This document shows positions 22,790-32,459 of a stretch of DNA of 64,000 nt, in pieces. Origin of the DNA: Coniochaeta sp. PMI_546. Its lineage: Eukaryota > Ascomycota > Sordariomycetes > Coniochaetales > Coniochaetaceae. A model generated the notes under the pieces. That model saw nothing but the letters and a program-made list of their open reading frames with translations. It had not been told where the DNA came from and made no database searches. Both the position numbers and the translations under genes were made by a program. The stretch covers positions 2,356,001 through 2,420,000 of the forward strand of contig MU271145.1 of the NCBI GenBank assembly GCA_021432605.1. The letters are read 5' to 3'. Position 1 is the stretch's first letter, and the number at the start of each line of letters is the position of its first letter.

Positions 22790-25243
22790 ATGGGTAGATA
22801 CTACAGCAAAACCCCGAAGAAGGAAGGCGAAGGGGGCGAGCCCTCTGCCGCAAAGATTGCATCAAGAATGGCCAAATCTGAAAGTAAAAAACGTCCACGG
22901 GACGGCGATGCAGAGGAGGCGACTGCGGTCAAGCAGCCAGAGCAGCAAGCTGAGACCGCCGACGCCAAAGCGCCAGCGGCGAAGAAGGCACGAACTGAAC
23001 ACAAAAAGTCACTCTTCGTCCGTTCTCTACCACCAAACACGACCGACAAGACCCTCACCGACTTCTTCTCGCAACACTTCCCTGTCAAGCACGCCGTCGT
23101 CGTCCTCGACCCGAAGACAAAGACCTCCCGTGGCTACGGCTTCGTGACCTTCACCGATGAGGACGACACGCTCGAGGCCAAGGAGAAGCTCAGCAACGAG
23201 CTTCTCGACGGCCGCCGTCTCAAGCTCGACATTGCCGAGCCGAGAAACCGCGACTCGGCCAAGATCGCGGCCAAGACTGGCACGGCGGTCCACAACAGGG
23301 CGGCCGAGACCAAGAAGGCGCGCGAGGATGCGTTGGCCAAGATGAAGGAGCCGGCTAAGCTGATCATCCGCAACTTGCCGTGGAGCATCAAGAAGGACCA
23401 GCAGCTGGCTGATTTGTTCAAGAGTTTTGGCAAGGTCAGGTTTGCTGATTTGCCCCAGGACAAGGGCAAGCTGAAGGGCTTCGGCTTCGTCACGCTCCGG
23501 GGGCGTAAGAATGCCGAGAAGGCCCTGGAGGGCCTGAATGGCAAGGTTGTCGATGGGCGGACGCTGGCTGTTGATTGGGCCGTCGATAAGCAAACCTGGG
23601 AGGAACAGCATGGGGCGGATGCTGAGGCTGATTCTGCTGAGAAGGGTAAGGGTGCTAAAGAAAAGAAGGGTAAGAAAGCCAAGAAGAACGACGACGAGGA
23701 GGAGGAGGAGGAGGAGGAGGATGAGAAGGAGGGCGGCAAGCCCATGACTGAGGAGGAGGCCGATCTGGCGAATTTCATGAAGAACCACATGGAGCACCTT
23801 GAGGAAGAGGATGCGAGCGACGACGACAACGATAAGGACAGCGAAGACGAGGAAGATGAGGAGGAAGAGGATGAAGACGATTTAAGCGACGGAGAAGGCG
23901 GCGCCGAAGTTGAGGAGAAGCCGAAACGAGTTACCGACAACTCTACCACCGTTTTCATCCGCAATCTCCCATTCACAACAACCGACGAGCAGCTCAAAGC
24001 ACACTTTGCCCAATTCGGTTTCGTACGGTACGCAAGAGTCGTCATGGACCGGGCGACTGACCGCCCGGCCGGCACCGGGTTCGTTTGCTTCTTCAACGCG
24101 GATGATCACAAGGCTTGCCTGAAGAGCGCCCCTCGGCACCGGCCAGCGGCCACCACGGCCAAGCATTCCGTCCTGCAGGATGAGACGGTCGATGAAGACG
24201 GTCGGTACACGATGGACGGACGTGTTCTCCAGGTTACGGCAGCCGTCAACAAAGACGAGGCGACCAAGCTGACATCTGCCGGCATGGAGGGTCGCGACAA
24301 GGACAAGAGACGGCTGTATCTCCTGCCTGAGGGGCAAATCCCGACGAACTCGCCGCTTCACGGGCTGCTCTCTGCGGCTGAAGTCAAGATGAGGGAGGAC
24401 AGTGCGAAGCAACGGAAGAAGCTGATCCAGATGAACCCGGCTCTGCATGTCAGTTTGACCCGTCTGGCTATCCGCAACATTCCGCGGAACATCGGCTCAA
24501 AGGAGCTCAAGGCGCTGGCACGAGAGGCCGTCGTCGGGTTCGCGAAGGATGTCAAACAAGGTCGGAGGCAGCCGCTGTCCAAGGAAGAACTCGCCCGCGG
24601 CGGCCCAGAGGAGAAGGAGGCTGAGCGGATCCGGAAGGAGAAGAAGAAGGGTATCGTCAAGCAGGCCAAGATCGTGTTTGAGACCAAGGAAGGGTCCAAG
24701 GTCGATGAGAAGGCAGGCGGTGGAAAGTCTCGCGGCTACGGATTCATCGAGTACTCGTCGCATCGCTGGGCGCTCATGGGTCTTAGGTGGCTGAACGGCC
24801 ATGCCGTCAAGGACGAGGACGGAAAGACGAGGAGGCTGATTGTCGAGTTTGCGATTGAGAATGCGAACGTTGTGCTGAGGCGGAAGCAGATGGAGGAGAG
24901 ATCGAGACAGCGGGCCGCGGCGCCTGCTGGCGTTGAAGGCAACGCTGCTTACCAGAACAGGGCACCTGCGCAAGCTTGGTCCAAGGGTGGTGATCGGAAG
25001 GGAGGAGACAGGAAGTTTGGGGATAGGAAGGGTGGAGATAAGAAGAGGGGCGAGAGGAACTTTGGGGATAGGAAGGGTAAGGACAGGAAAGGTGCAGATC
25101 CTAAAGCTGCGTTCAAGTCTGCGTCAGCTCCAGCAGGAAAGGAGGGCAAGGAGGTCGATACCAAGTTGGCATTGAGGACGAAGATCATTGCTAGGAAGCG
25201 CCAGATGCGCAAGAAGAAGGGCGAGATGCGAAAGGGGAAATAA
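22790..25243 (+). CDS. NOP4: Nucleolar RNA-binding protein Nop4/Nop77 (RBM28 type)
   Basis: A single exon of 817 aa. Nop4 is needed for 27S pre-rRNA processing and 60S assembly in the nucleolus. Four RRM domains are visible. RRM1 is at about 80-160 (SLFVRSLPPNTTDKTL, RGYGFVTF). RRM2 is at about 190-265 (LIIRNLPWSIKK, KGFGFVTL). RRM3 is at about 385-490 (TVFIRNLPFTTTDEQL). RRM4 is at about 560-690 (RLAIRNIPRNIGSKEL, RGYGFIEY). A strongly acidic region of Asp/Glu runs separates RRM2 and RRM3. The C-terminus (about 725-775) carries short basic G(D/E)RK-type repeats and ends in a lysine/arginine-rich tail, as expected for nucleolar targeting. The lack of introns contrasts with most neighbours. 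Confidence 0.93.
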   Translation: MGRYYSKTPKKEGEGGEPSAAKIASRMAKSESKKRPRDGDAEEATAVKQPEQQAETADAKAPAAKKARTEHKKSLFVRSLPPNTTDKTLTDFFSQHFPVKHAVVVLDPKTKTSRGYGFVTFTDEDDTLEAKEKLSNELLDGRRLKLDIAEPRNRDSAKIAAKTGTAVHNRAAETKKAREDALAKMKEPAKLIIRNLPWSIKKDQQLADLFKSFGKVRFADLPQDKGKLKGFGFVTLRGRKNAEKALEGLNGKVVDGRTLAVDWAVDKQTWEEQHGADAEADSAEKGKGAKEKKGKKAKKNDDEEEEEEEEDEKEGGKPMTEEEADLANFMKNHMEHLEEEDASDDDNDKDSEDEEDEEEEDEDDLSDGEGGAEVEEKPKRVTDNSTTVFIRNLPFTTTDEQLKAHFAQFGFVRYARVVMDRATDRPAGTGFVCFFNADDHKACLKSAPRHRPAATTAKHSVLQDETVDEDGRYTMDGRVLQVTAAVNKDEATKLTSAGMEGRDKDKRRLYLLPEGQIPTNSPLHGLLSAAEVKMREDSAKQRKKLIQMNPALHVSLTRLAIRNIPRNIGSKELKALAREAVVGFAKDVKQGRRQPLSKEELARGGPEEKEAERIRKEKKKGIVKQAKIVFETKEGSKVDEKAGGGKSRGYGFIEYSSHRWALMGLRWLNGHAVKDEDGKTRRLIVEFAIENANVVLRRKQMEERSRQRAAAPAGVEGNAAYQNRAPAQAWSKGGDRKGGDRKFGDRKGGDKKRGERNFGDRKGKDRKGADPKAAFKSASAPAGKEGKEVDTKLALRTKIIARKRQMRKKKGEMRKGK

Positions 25244-25588
25244 GGAGTTGATACGGATCCGTTAAGGAGTGTATGGTATATGGCATCTTGCAACCTTGGC
25301 ATGGTTTATACATTGACAATTGATGTACACAGTGTATCACAGATTCCTGGGTTTTCTTAGCTCGAAGTTCAGGGCACACGGGAAAGCTGCATTAGCTGCA
25401 TCTGGAATCGCTGCAGCTAATAGTCTGAACTAACGACTTATCGGAACTTTCAGCTGTTCTTTCTCAAAGCACTCTCCAAGTTGCAAATAATTTCGAATTC
25501 AAAACGTTACTCGAATCATCCCATCCTCTGCGGTGGTTATGCAACACCGGTCCGTGTCTGGTCTTATATCGACCTGACTTCAAGATAA
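25244..25588. other. Intergenic between NOP4 and ferroportin-like gene
   Basis: No gene is seen. It contains the terminator side of NOP4 and the presumed promoter of the transporter. Confidence 0.5.
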
Positions 25589-27313
25589 ATGAGTTCGACA
25601 GATGGAGAGTCGACTCCACTGCTCAGTGATCGGGTATGTCTGATGTCTCACAATTCATACCCAACCGACTCCGGTTCTCCCCCAGATAAGTACTGAAGCG
25701 TCTACAGAGCAATGATGGGGACGAACACCGGTCAATTGAGAAGGGGCTACTATGGCGGCTGTACATCTCGCATTTCTTGTCGACGTGGAATATGAGAAGT
25801 TACGAGTTCACCGTCGTAAGCGCCATGACTATCTCCTCTTTCATCGACACGATTGAGCTATGCTTACATGGTCCAGATTCTACTCTTTGCGGCCGCCTAC
25901 CCAGACAGCTTGCTGCCGACATCCATCAGGGGCGTCCTCACCAATGGAGTCACGCTGTTGCTCTCTCCAGCCATTGGGAGCTGGGTGGACAGGAACGCAT
26001 CGCGGTTCCACACCATGAAGATCACCATCGTCGTGCAGCGAGCCTGCATAGTCGTCGGCTGCCTCCTATGGATGCTGCTCTTTCTCACTTCCCAGTCGCA
26101 TGCGGTAGATGACTCCCGTCCGAACCCGATTTTTCTCAGGACAGGCAACTACCTCTCCAAGGATGTCACCATCGGCATCCTCATGCTCTTTGGCATCGTC
26201 GAGCGCATGTGCGCAGTAGGTAACAACCTCGTCATGGAGCGCGACTGGGTGCCCACCATTGCCTCCGAGGTATCCAAGCCGCCGCTGCATCAGCTGAATG
26301 CCATCATGCGGCGCATCGACCTAGTGTCCAAGATCCTAGCGCCGGTTTTTGTGTCCACCATCGCTATCAAAACGAGTTCGGTAGTGCTCGTCATAGTCAC
26401 GGCAGGCATCAATCTTGCCACCGTGGGCATCGAACTGGCCACAGCCAAAACGGCTTGGAACAAGTGTAACGCGCTGAAGCTCGCTCGCGAACCTAAGGAC
26501 GTGGTGACTGTGCTTCGTAGCAGTTTAGACGACGAAGATGCTGCCAGTATCATTGCCGTTCCGGAAGAAACCCAGCAGGAGAAGAGAGGTCTCGCCTTGT
26601 ACTTCAGCAATGATGTCTGTCTAGGTAGGTCTTCTCCCCTTCGCCTTCCTCTCAATCATCACCAGATTAACAACCACCCAGCATCTCTCTCCGCCGCTCT
26701 GCAATCCTTCTCCGTTCTCTCCCTCTCAGGACCAATGACCACCTACCTCCTCACACGACACTACTCCCTGTCCCTGATAACAACAGCCCGCACCGCCATC
26801 TCAGCCATCGAAATCGGCTCCACCCTCCTCTTCCCGCTCTTCGCCTCCTTTCTCTCCCGCCACCCACTCCCCTACCTCCCAGATAGCATGGCCGTCCTTG
26901 GCCTGTCAGGCGCGACACTACAGCTCGCTCTACTAATTCCCTGCTTCATCGCCCTGGCCGCCCTCCCAACCACCTCTCCCGATCCGGCGGCTGCGTTTCC
27001 GGCTCTGACGGCAGCGGTGTTTGTATTCTTGGGATTGAGCAGACTGGGCCACTGGACGCACAACATGGCCGTGCAGCAGATTGCACAGACTCGAGTCCCA
27101 CCGCGGCATAGAGTCGAGTTCTCGGGCGTCGAGATGACGTTTGTAAGTGGTGCCGAGATTGGGCGGTGGGCTTGTGCGGCAGTCTGGAGTCGGCCGGAAC
27201 AGTTCAAGGGGGTTGCTTTTGCTGGGTTGGTCAGCGTTGTTCTGATCTGGGGACTGTTTTTCGCGTGGATTGTTGTTGAGAGGCGGAGGCGGAGGAGAGT
27301 CATGGTTGAGTAA
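25589..27313 (+). CDS. Ferroportin-like (SLC40) membrane transporter
   Basis: Exons 25589-25633, 25708-25815, 25877-26624 and 26682-27313 encode 510 aa. Ferroportin-family proteins export Fe2+ and are built like major-facilitator transporters with about 12 helices. The first family block is RLYISHFLSTWNMRSYEF, where an ILLFAAAYPDSLLPTSIRG segment follows after the third splice junction. LSPAIGSWVDRNA and LNAIMRRIDLVSKILAPVF match the conserved cytosolic-loop and helix motifs. Asp and Asn/Arg residues typical of the metal path are kept in the first helix region (STWNMRSYEF). The third intron (26625-26681, 57 bp) is stop-free and in frame, but skipping it restores NDVCLASLSAAL followed by GPMTTYLL. 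Substrate (iron or another divalent metal) and membrane (plasma or vacuole) cannot be read from the sequence. Confidence 0.85.
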
Positions 27314-27659
27314 AGAATGTACTTGATGTTGCCATACACGACGAAAGAATAATAACGGCGATGGTCTTTGTTTCGTATGGCCCTTAGCCCGGTGGGACAG
27401 CTATGATAGATCTCCCACACAAAGAATGGGCTGAACATATGAGGGTAGATTTGCAGGATATGATCGTAAGCACGGGTGCTCGCCTAGCTAAATAAATAAT
27501 GGGAAAGTTGAGTGTGTGATACATTTGAGTTGGGTGGTCCACCTGAAGCCTACAATGTCTAGCAACTCTTTTCCTCCTCTGCCCCTATCCTGATCGATGC
27601 GGAATGTCATGCCAGCGGAATCCCGGTATGTCTCTTCGCCTGCCCTATCCCTTGCTCCA
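27314..27659. other. Convergent intergenic region
   Basis: 3' flanks of the ferroportin-like gene (+) and the unknown 445-aa gene (-). Nothing else is recognised. Confidence 0.5.
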
Positions 27660-28997
27660 TCATTTCCAAAACCAACCAGAGTGCTTATCTCCGTCGCGTT
27701 TCTCGTCTTTGACTTCCCATTCCTCATTCTTATACTCGTCCTGGTGGCGGGGTGATGTCTCGGTCGACGGCCGCTCGGCGTCCGAAGCTGGCCGCACAGA
27801 GTAGTGTGTTTCTGTCGAGACCATACTGCCGTCCTTGCTGGTCCGTCTTATCTCGGTACTGACGTGCTTATTGCCATACTCATCGACATACTCCCTAGTG
27901 GACTTTACGGTCTTCATCCCATCCTCATCTTCAATGGTCTCGCCGTCAGGTACATCAGCCTCTGGGTGCATTCCCGATCGTGGACGTGGTTCAATTCCCT
28001 CAGCAAGAGACTTGAAGAAAGCAGCGAGGGATCGCTGTCCTTCATTGAAAGCAGACTGAACAGCGTGGTATAGATCGGTCTCCGTTTGCGGCTCCTGTGC
28101 ATGCTCCTCCTGTCTCTTTCCAGCACCATAGAAGGTCGAGGTTGTATCGTCCAAGACCTGGTTGAGAGCCTTTACTACCTTTTCAATCTCTCCGAAGAAC
28201 CCGTCTTCTGCTGGCCGTTGCTCCTGTTCACGACGTGCATCTGCGCTATGACCCTGCCATATGTCACCCCTCACTGGGGTTTGGCCATCTTGTACTTGTT
28301 CAGCCCGCTGTTCGGTGATCGGTCGTTGTGGTTGCAGGTAACGATACTCCGGGAGGAAAGCCTTGACGAGACCCTGCGACTCCAGCCTCCTGGCCCAGGA
28401 GTACGGAGACTCACCGAACGGCCAACTTTTGCGGAGCATTTTGTTCATGTTGTAGCGCGCACGTAGGTCCATGGTTGGCACACCAGCTGCTTCCGCCAAT
28501 AAGTCCTCAAAGGCGTCGACGTAGGTGAACATCTGCGGGTCCATATCACTGTGGATGTCTCGGGGGCGAGGTTGTCGTGGCATTCTTTCTGCAAGACGGA
28601 TTGGCGAGTATTGCGACCGCCTGGCAAACGCGTCAAATCTCTCGCTCCTTATGATGCTTCTCACTGCCTCGTTTTCGTCGCCCGGATAGGCTTGCGCCAT
28701 CCGCTCGTAGTACTTGTCAATGTCTTCCTCCTCGGCCACGGCTTGCCGCTGCCCGTAAAGCCAGCGACGGAAGTGAGGCGGGACGTCTCTCTCACTTGAT
28801 TGAGGGCCTTCGTCATCATTCTGTCTGGATGGAGACCCGCTGGAGTCATACGGGCTTGACTGGCGGGAATTTACAACGGTCTCGGTGAGTATGGACGGGA
28901 AGTTAAGGACATTGTGTAGCCCGGCGCCGATATGGGCATCGACATGCTCCTTGAAGCGTACGAACGGGTTCTTCGATGAATCGTCGTCTGATGGCAT
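27660..28997 (-). CDS. Uncharacterised fungal protein, 445 aa
   Basis: A single exon starting at MPSDDDSSKNPF; an upstream in-frame ATG would add ten residues. I do not recognise a domain. The N-terminus has FVRFKEHVDAHIGAGLHNVLNFPS, which may form an amphipathic helix. The middle is rich in Arg, Pro and acidic residues. Near the C-terminus is a segment with beta-strand alternation (MKTVKSTREYVDEYGN, KHVSTEIRRTSKDGSMVST). The last residues are GWFWK, an unusual aromatic-basic end. No signal peptide or membrane helix is evident, so it is probably cytosolic or peripheral. Good codon continuity over 1.3 kb on this strand supports a real gene. Confidence 0.75.
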   Translation of the reverse strand: MPSDDDSSKNPFVRFKEHVDAHIGAGLHNVLNFPSILTETVVNSRQSSPYDSSGSPSRQNDDEGPQSSERDVPPHFRRWLYGQRQAVAEEEDIDKYYERMAQAYPGDENEAVRSIIRSERFDAFARRSQYSPIRLAERMPRQPRPRDIHSDMDPQMFTYVDAFEDLLAEAAGVPTMDLRARYNMNKMLRKSWPFGESPYSWARRLESQGLVKAFLPEYRYLQPQRPITEQRAEQVQDGQTPVRGDIWQGHSADARREQEQRPAEDGFFGEIEKVVKALNQVLDDTTSTFYGAGKRQEEHAQEPQTETDLYHAVQSAFNEGQRSLAAFFKSLAEGIEPRPRSGMHPEADVPDGETIEDEDGMKTVKSTREYVDEYGNKHVSTEIRRTSKDGSMVSTETHYSVRPASDAERPSTETSPRHQDEYKNEEWEVKDEKRDGDKHSGWFWK

Positions 28998-29623
28998 ATT
29001 GCTGAATCGATCGGATTCAGGATACACAGAGAAACCAGCTCCTATCTAACTTGATGGCAAGGTAGGTTGTGAAGCGGAAGTGAAGTGAAAGTGGAAGTGG
29101 TGTTGTCGTGGTGTTATCGTGTGGCATTTACAGAAGCGCCTTTAGAAGCTTCCCCGCCATTCCTTGGGTGGAGCCTGACTGACGCACGGATACCTGACAA
29201 CGGGGTGCATCCTGATGACGAGCCCCCGGAGATAAGGTACGTACCCAAGGGTAGGCATTTGTCTTCCAGGTTGCGACGGAAAACCATCAAGGTCAGGATA
29301 TACACTACACATAGGTAACAACAGCATTAGCTATCTACTAAGCTTCAGTGCGTCAGCCCACGCGACTTTTGGCTTCGTTCTCTTTGCACTCTTGTTTCGT
29401 CTGCTTCTTTACCCCTTTCCTGCGTCATTTCAAATAAACGACAAGTCTAATAGCCCAAAACTTCGACGACGAATCTGTGCCTGAACCTCGACCATTCCCA
29501 TGATCCAAATCGCGACTCCTCGAGCCGGAAGTTGGTGTATACATATGCGCTCGTCAAGGGGCAACGACGACGTTTAAGCTGATAGGCAAAGCTCTGGCAT
29601 GCCAGACAAGGGGGAAATCGATC
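28998..29623. other. Divergent promoter region with palindrome
   Basis: This region separates the unknown 445-aa gene (-) and the NIPA-like gene (+). It contains GGTACGTACC at 29236-29245 and no recognisable gene. Confidence 0.5.
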
Positions 29624-31927
29624 ATGTACTTGTCCACGACCGCGGCGTTGACAACCATAAATACCATCAGAAGCCTCCTTGCGACCCTCAACGGCGTCCA
29701 ACCCACGGACGATGACCCTAACAAGGATATAAAGAACTGGTCCTCCCTCATAGGAATCATCACGGCGATTGTCGGCAACGTTCTCATCGCCCTCGCCCTC
29801 AATGTTCAGCGCTATGCACATATCCGGCTGCACCGGAAGCGGAACTACCACCGTCTGCGCGCAAAGAAAGCATTGAAGAACGCTGCGAATGGGTCTAACG
29901 GCGGAGGACTATATGGTAGCATTGGGAGCACGAATGGGTCGAGTGTGAGCGTGGCGCCGCGGGACAGTGGGCAAGGTCAGGAACATAATGCGGAAGAAGA
30001 ATTCCATGAGGATGACCCGCTCGCGCAATCCTTCCAATCCGGCGGCTCAGGAGAGGACGATGACGGCTCGAAACAGGTTGTCTCCACGACGTACTTGAAG
30101 GATCCGTACTGGTGGTTGGGACAGGTGCTGATTACCGTCGGTGAGTGCGGCAACTTTCTGGCGTATGGCTTTGCGCCTGCGTCCATCGTCAGCCCACTCG
30201 GCGTCGTTGCTCTGATCTCGAACTGCGTCATTGCTCCCATGCTGTTCAAGGAGGTGTTCCGGAAAAGGGACTTCTGGGGAGTTATCATTGCCATTGCCGG
30301 TGCCGTCACGGTTGTTCTCAGCGCAAATACACAAGAGACCAAGCTCGAACCCCACGATGTGTGGAAAGCGATTTCCACCATGGAGTTCGAGATCTATGTC
30401 GCAGTGAGCTGCTCGCTTATCGCTGTGCTCATGTGGGCGAGCCCGAGATACGGAAACAGAACCATTTTGATCGATCTAGGCCTCGTGGGGCTGTTCGGTA
30501 AGTTGTCACGTTTGTATAACTCACACATGTCTCTCGCCTCGCACAAGCCACTTACACATCTTTTTGTAGGAGGCTACACAGCGCTTTCGACGAAAGGCGT
30601 CTCGTCTATGCTTTCTTCCACGTTCCTCGGAGCATTTACCACACCGGTCACGTATGTTCTGGTTCTGGTGCTCCTCGGCACGGCCATCATGCAGGTACGC
30701 TACGTGAACAGAGCCCTGCAACGGTTTGACTCCACACAGGTCATCCCCATCCAATTCGTGATGTTTACCCTTTGCGTAATCATCGGCAGTGCAGTGCTGT
30801 ACCGGGATTTCGAGCGCACAACGGCACGGCAGGCCGCTAAGTTTGTGGGCGGCTGTCTCCTCACCTTCTTTGGCGTCTTCCTCATCACCACCGGCAGGCC
30901 CCGGCATGACGAGGATGAGGAGGTCCTGTCGGACGAAGAGGGCGTCGAGGATACTATTCATCTTACAGAGCAGGAGAGGGCCGCCGCTCAACAGATCGCA
31001 ACAGCTCATTCACGCTCTAGGCGAGGTAGCGAGGCGACTAGACCACGGCGCTCATCAAAGGCGTCCCACGTCAACTTCGGCGATGCTACAGTTACGCCGT
31101 TGACTTCTGTAGCCGAGAGCGGCGTTCCTAGTCTTAGGATCCCGAATGCGGCAAATAACAAACAGTCACCCGGCGTGGAAGAAGAGGAAATCGAGGACTC
31201 GCCTCTGGCGTCTAACCCGTGGCGAGAAGGGGATGGAGATGGCAACAAGAACCATTCACAACACAGAAGGCTAGAGACTCCGGCCATCTCCTCCGAATCT
31301 GTGCCTACTATCAACTCAAATGCTGTCTCGGACACATTGATACCCCCACCAGGGACGCCGCAAAACAACTCACACCTCTACCAGATATCGTCACATCCGG
31401 GCCACCCACAAGAGACACCTCGGCCCTCGACCACTGGATCACGCCCGCATTCACACGTCTTCGGCGCCCCTTTCCTATCTCCCTCGCCCTTCTCCTCCAC
31501 CGTCTCCGGAGCCCTAGCCGACAAACTCCTCCCCCATCTTCACACCGAAAGTCCCCTGTCGCGGCGGGTAGGGTCCAGGCGAAGCAGGCCAGGCCTCCGG
31601 AACAGCCTCTTCGTATCCCAGGAAGACCTGGACGACGAAGCCGAGGACGAACGAGGAGCCCAAAGCGACAGAGAGATCTCTAGTGCCGTTGAGCCTTCGC
31701 GGAGGAGGAGCCATTACGAGGACGGCACAGAGCCTGATGAGGAACAGGACCATTCGAAAAGCTTCCGGGGCCGGGCGAGGAGTCTTAGTAATACTCTCGG
31801 CGAGCTTTTTGGTGTGAGGAGGAAGAACAAGTCCAACCCCGAATTTGACGTTGGTGAGGAGGAGCGGGAGGAGGAGCAGCCTTTCATTTCGCGAAGGACG
31901 ACGGATAGGAGTCACGATACTCTTTGA
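29624..31927 (+). CDS. NIPA-type magnesium transporter
   Basis: Exons 29624-30497 and 30570-31927 encode 743 aa. The first ~450 residues are a NIPA / DMT-superfamily membrane domain with about nine helices. Signature stretches are SLIGIITAIVGNVLIALALN, YWWLGQVLITVGECGNFLAYGF, SPLGVVALISNCVIAPMLFKE and GGYTALSTKGVSSMLS. NIPA proteins are linked to Mg2+ uptake and membrane traffic. The remaining ~300 residues are a disordered, Ser/Pro/acidic-rich cytosolic tail, common in fungal members and a likely phosphorylation platform. An acidic insert lies between the first two helices. The 72-bp intron is stop-free and in frame, but its removal restores LVGLFGGYTAL, the family junction. Confidence 0.88.
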   Translation: MYLSTTAALTTINTIRSLLATLNGVQPTDDDPNKDIKNWSSLIGIITAIVGNVLIALALNVQRYAHIRLHRKRNYHRLRAKKALKNAANGSNGGGLYGSIGSTNGSSVSVAPRDSGQGQEHNAEEEFHEDDPLAQSFQSGGSGEDDDGSKQVVSTTYLKDPYWWLGQVLITVGECGNFLAYGFAPASIVSPLGVVALISNCVIAPMLFKEVFRKRDFWGVIIAIAGAVTVVLSANTQETKLEPHDVWKAISTMEFEIYVAVSCSLIAVLMWASPRYGNRTILIDLGLVGLFGKLSRLYNSHMSLASHKPLTHLFVGGYTALSTKGVSSMLSSTFLGAFTTPVTYVLVLVLLGTAIMQVRYVNRALQRFDSTQVIPIQFVMFTLCVIIGSAVLYRDFERTTARQAAKFVGGCLLTFFGVFLITTGRPRHDEDEEVLSDEEGVEDTIHLTEQERAAAQQIATAHSRSRRGSEATRPRRSSKASHVNFGDATVTPLTSVAESGVPSLRIPNAANNKQSPGVEEEEIEDSPLASNPWREGDGDGNKNHSQHRRLETPAISSESVPTINSNAVSDTLIPPPGTPQNNSHLYQISSHPGHPQETPRPSTTGSRPHSHVFGAPFLSPSPFSSTVSGALADKLLPHLHTESPLSRRVGSRRSRPGLRNSLFVSQEDLDDEAEDERGAQSDREISSAVEPSRRRSHYEDGTEPDEEQDHSKSFRGRARSLSNTLGELFGVRRKNKSNPEFDVGEEEREEEQPFISRRTTDRSHDTL

Positions 31928-32459
31928 AATCGCGGTCTTGTATAGGTTTTATAGGTGGTTCGCATGATCATCTAATTTCTGCATTGGGTAGGAGTTCTGG
32001 TCACCGGACCGTACCCCGTTGGGTTGCAGTTCGGCTGTTCGTTGGGAGGCTTTCCGTGGCGGCTTTGTTCATACCCGATTCTACTTTCTTGTGTCGATAT
32101 AAAGAGAGGGAGAGAGCCTCGAGTCTAGCAAATAATACTTCGCGTCCAAGTGACTGTATACCTCAGGATTGGAACCAAATTTCATGGATAGTACTTTTGA
32201 ATTCTCTAGGATCTCTTCATCAACTGACAGATATCCAACCACATGACTAATCCCTTCACAACCAACCGCCGGGCTGTAATCCTGTAATCCTGACCCATCT
32301 ATATCCGTATACATGTTTTCCAAATCCGGGTATCGACCTTTCATCTCACCGTGGAACACGTTCCCAAGAGCGTCCAGGTGTTATTCTTTTGCTAAAAAGA
32401 GTAAGAGAAAAAATTAGGTAAAATAGAGAAGGTTGAAGTCAGGAATGCGCGATCTACCA
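31928..32459. other. Convergent intergenic region
   Basis: 3' flanks of the NIPA-like gene (+) and the TMEM198-like gene (-). No other gene-like signal was recognised. Confidence 0.5.

Noticed and set aside
23027-24096. Long minus-strand frames across NOP4
   Set aside because: They are shadows caused by acidic and lysine-rich codon runs; the plus frame has four RRM domains.
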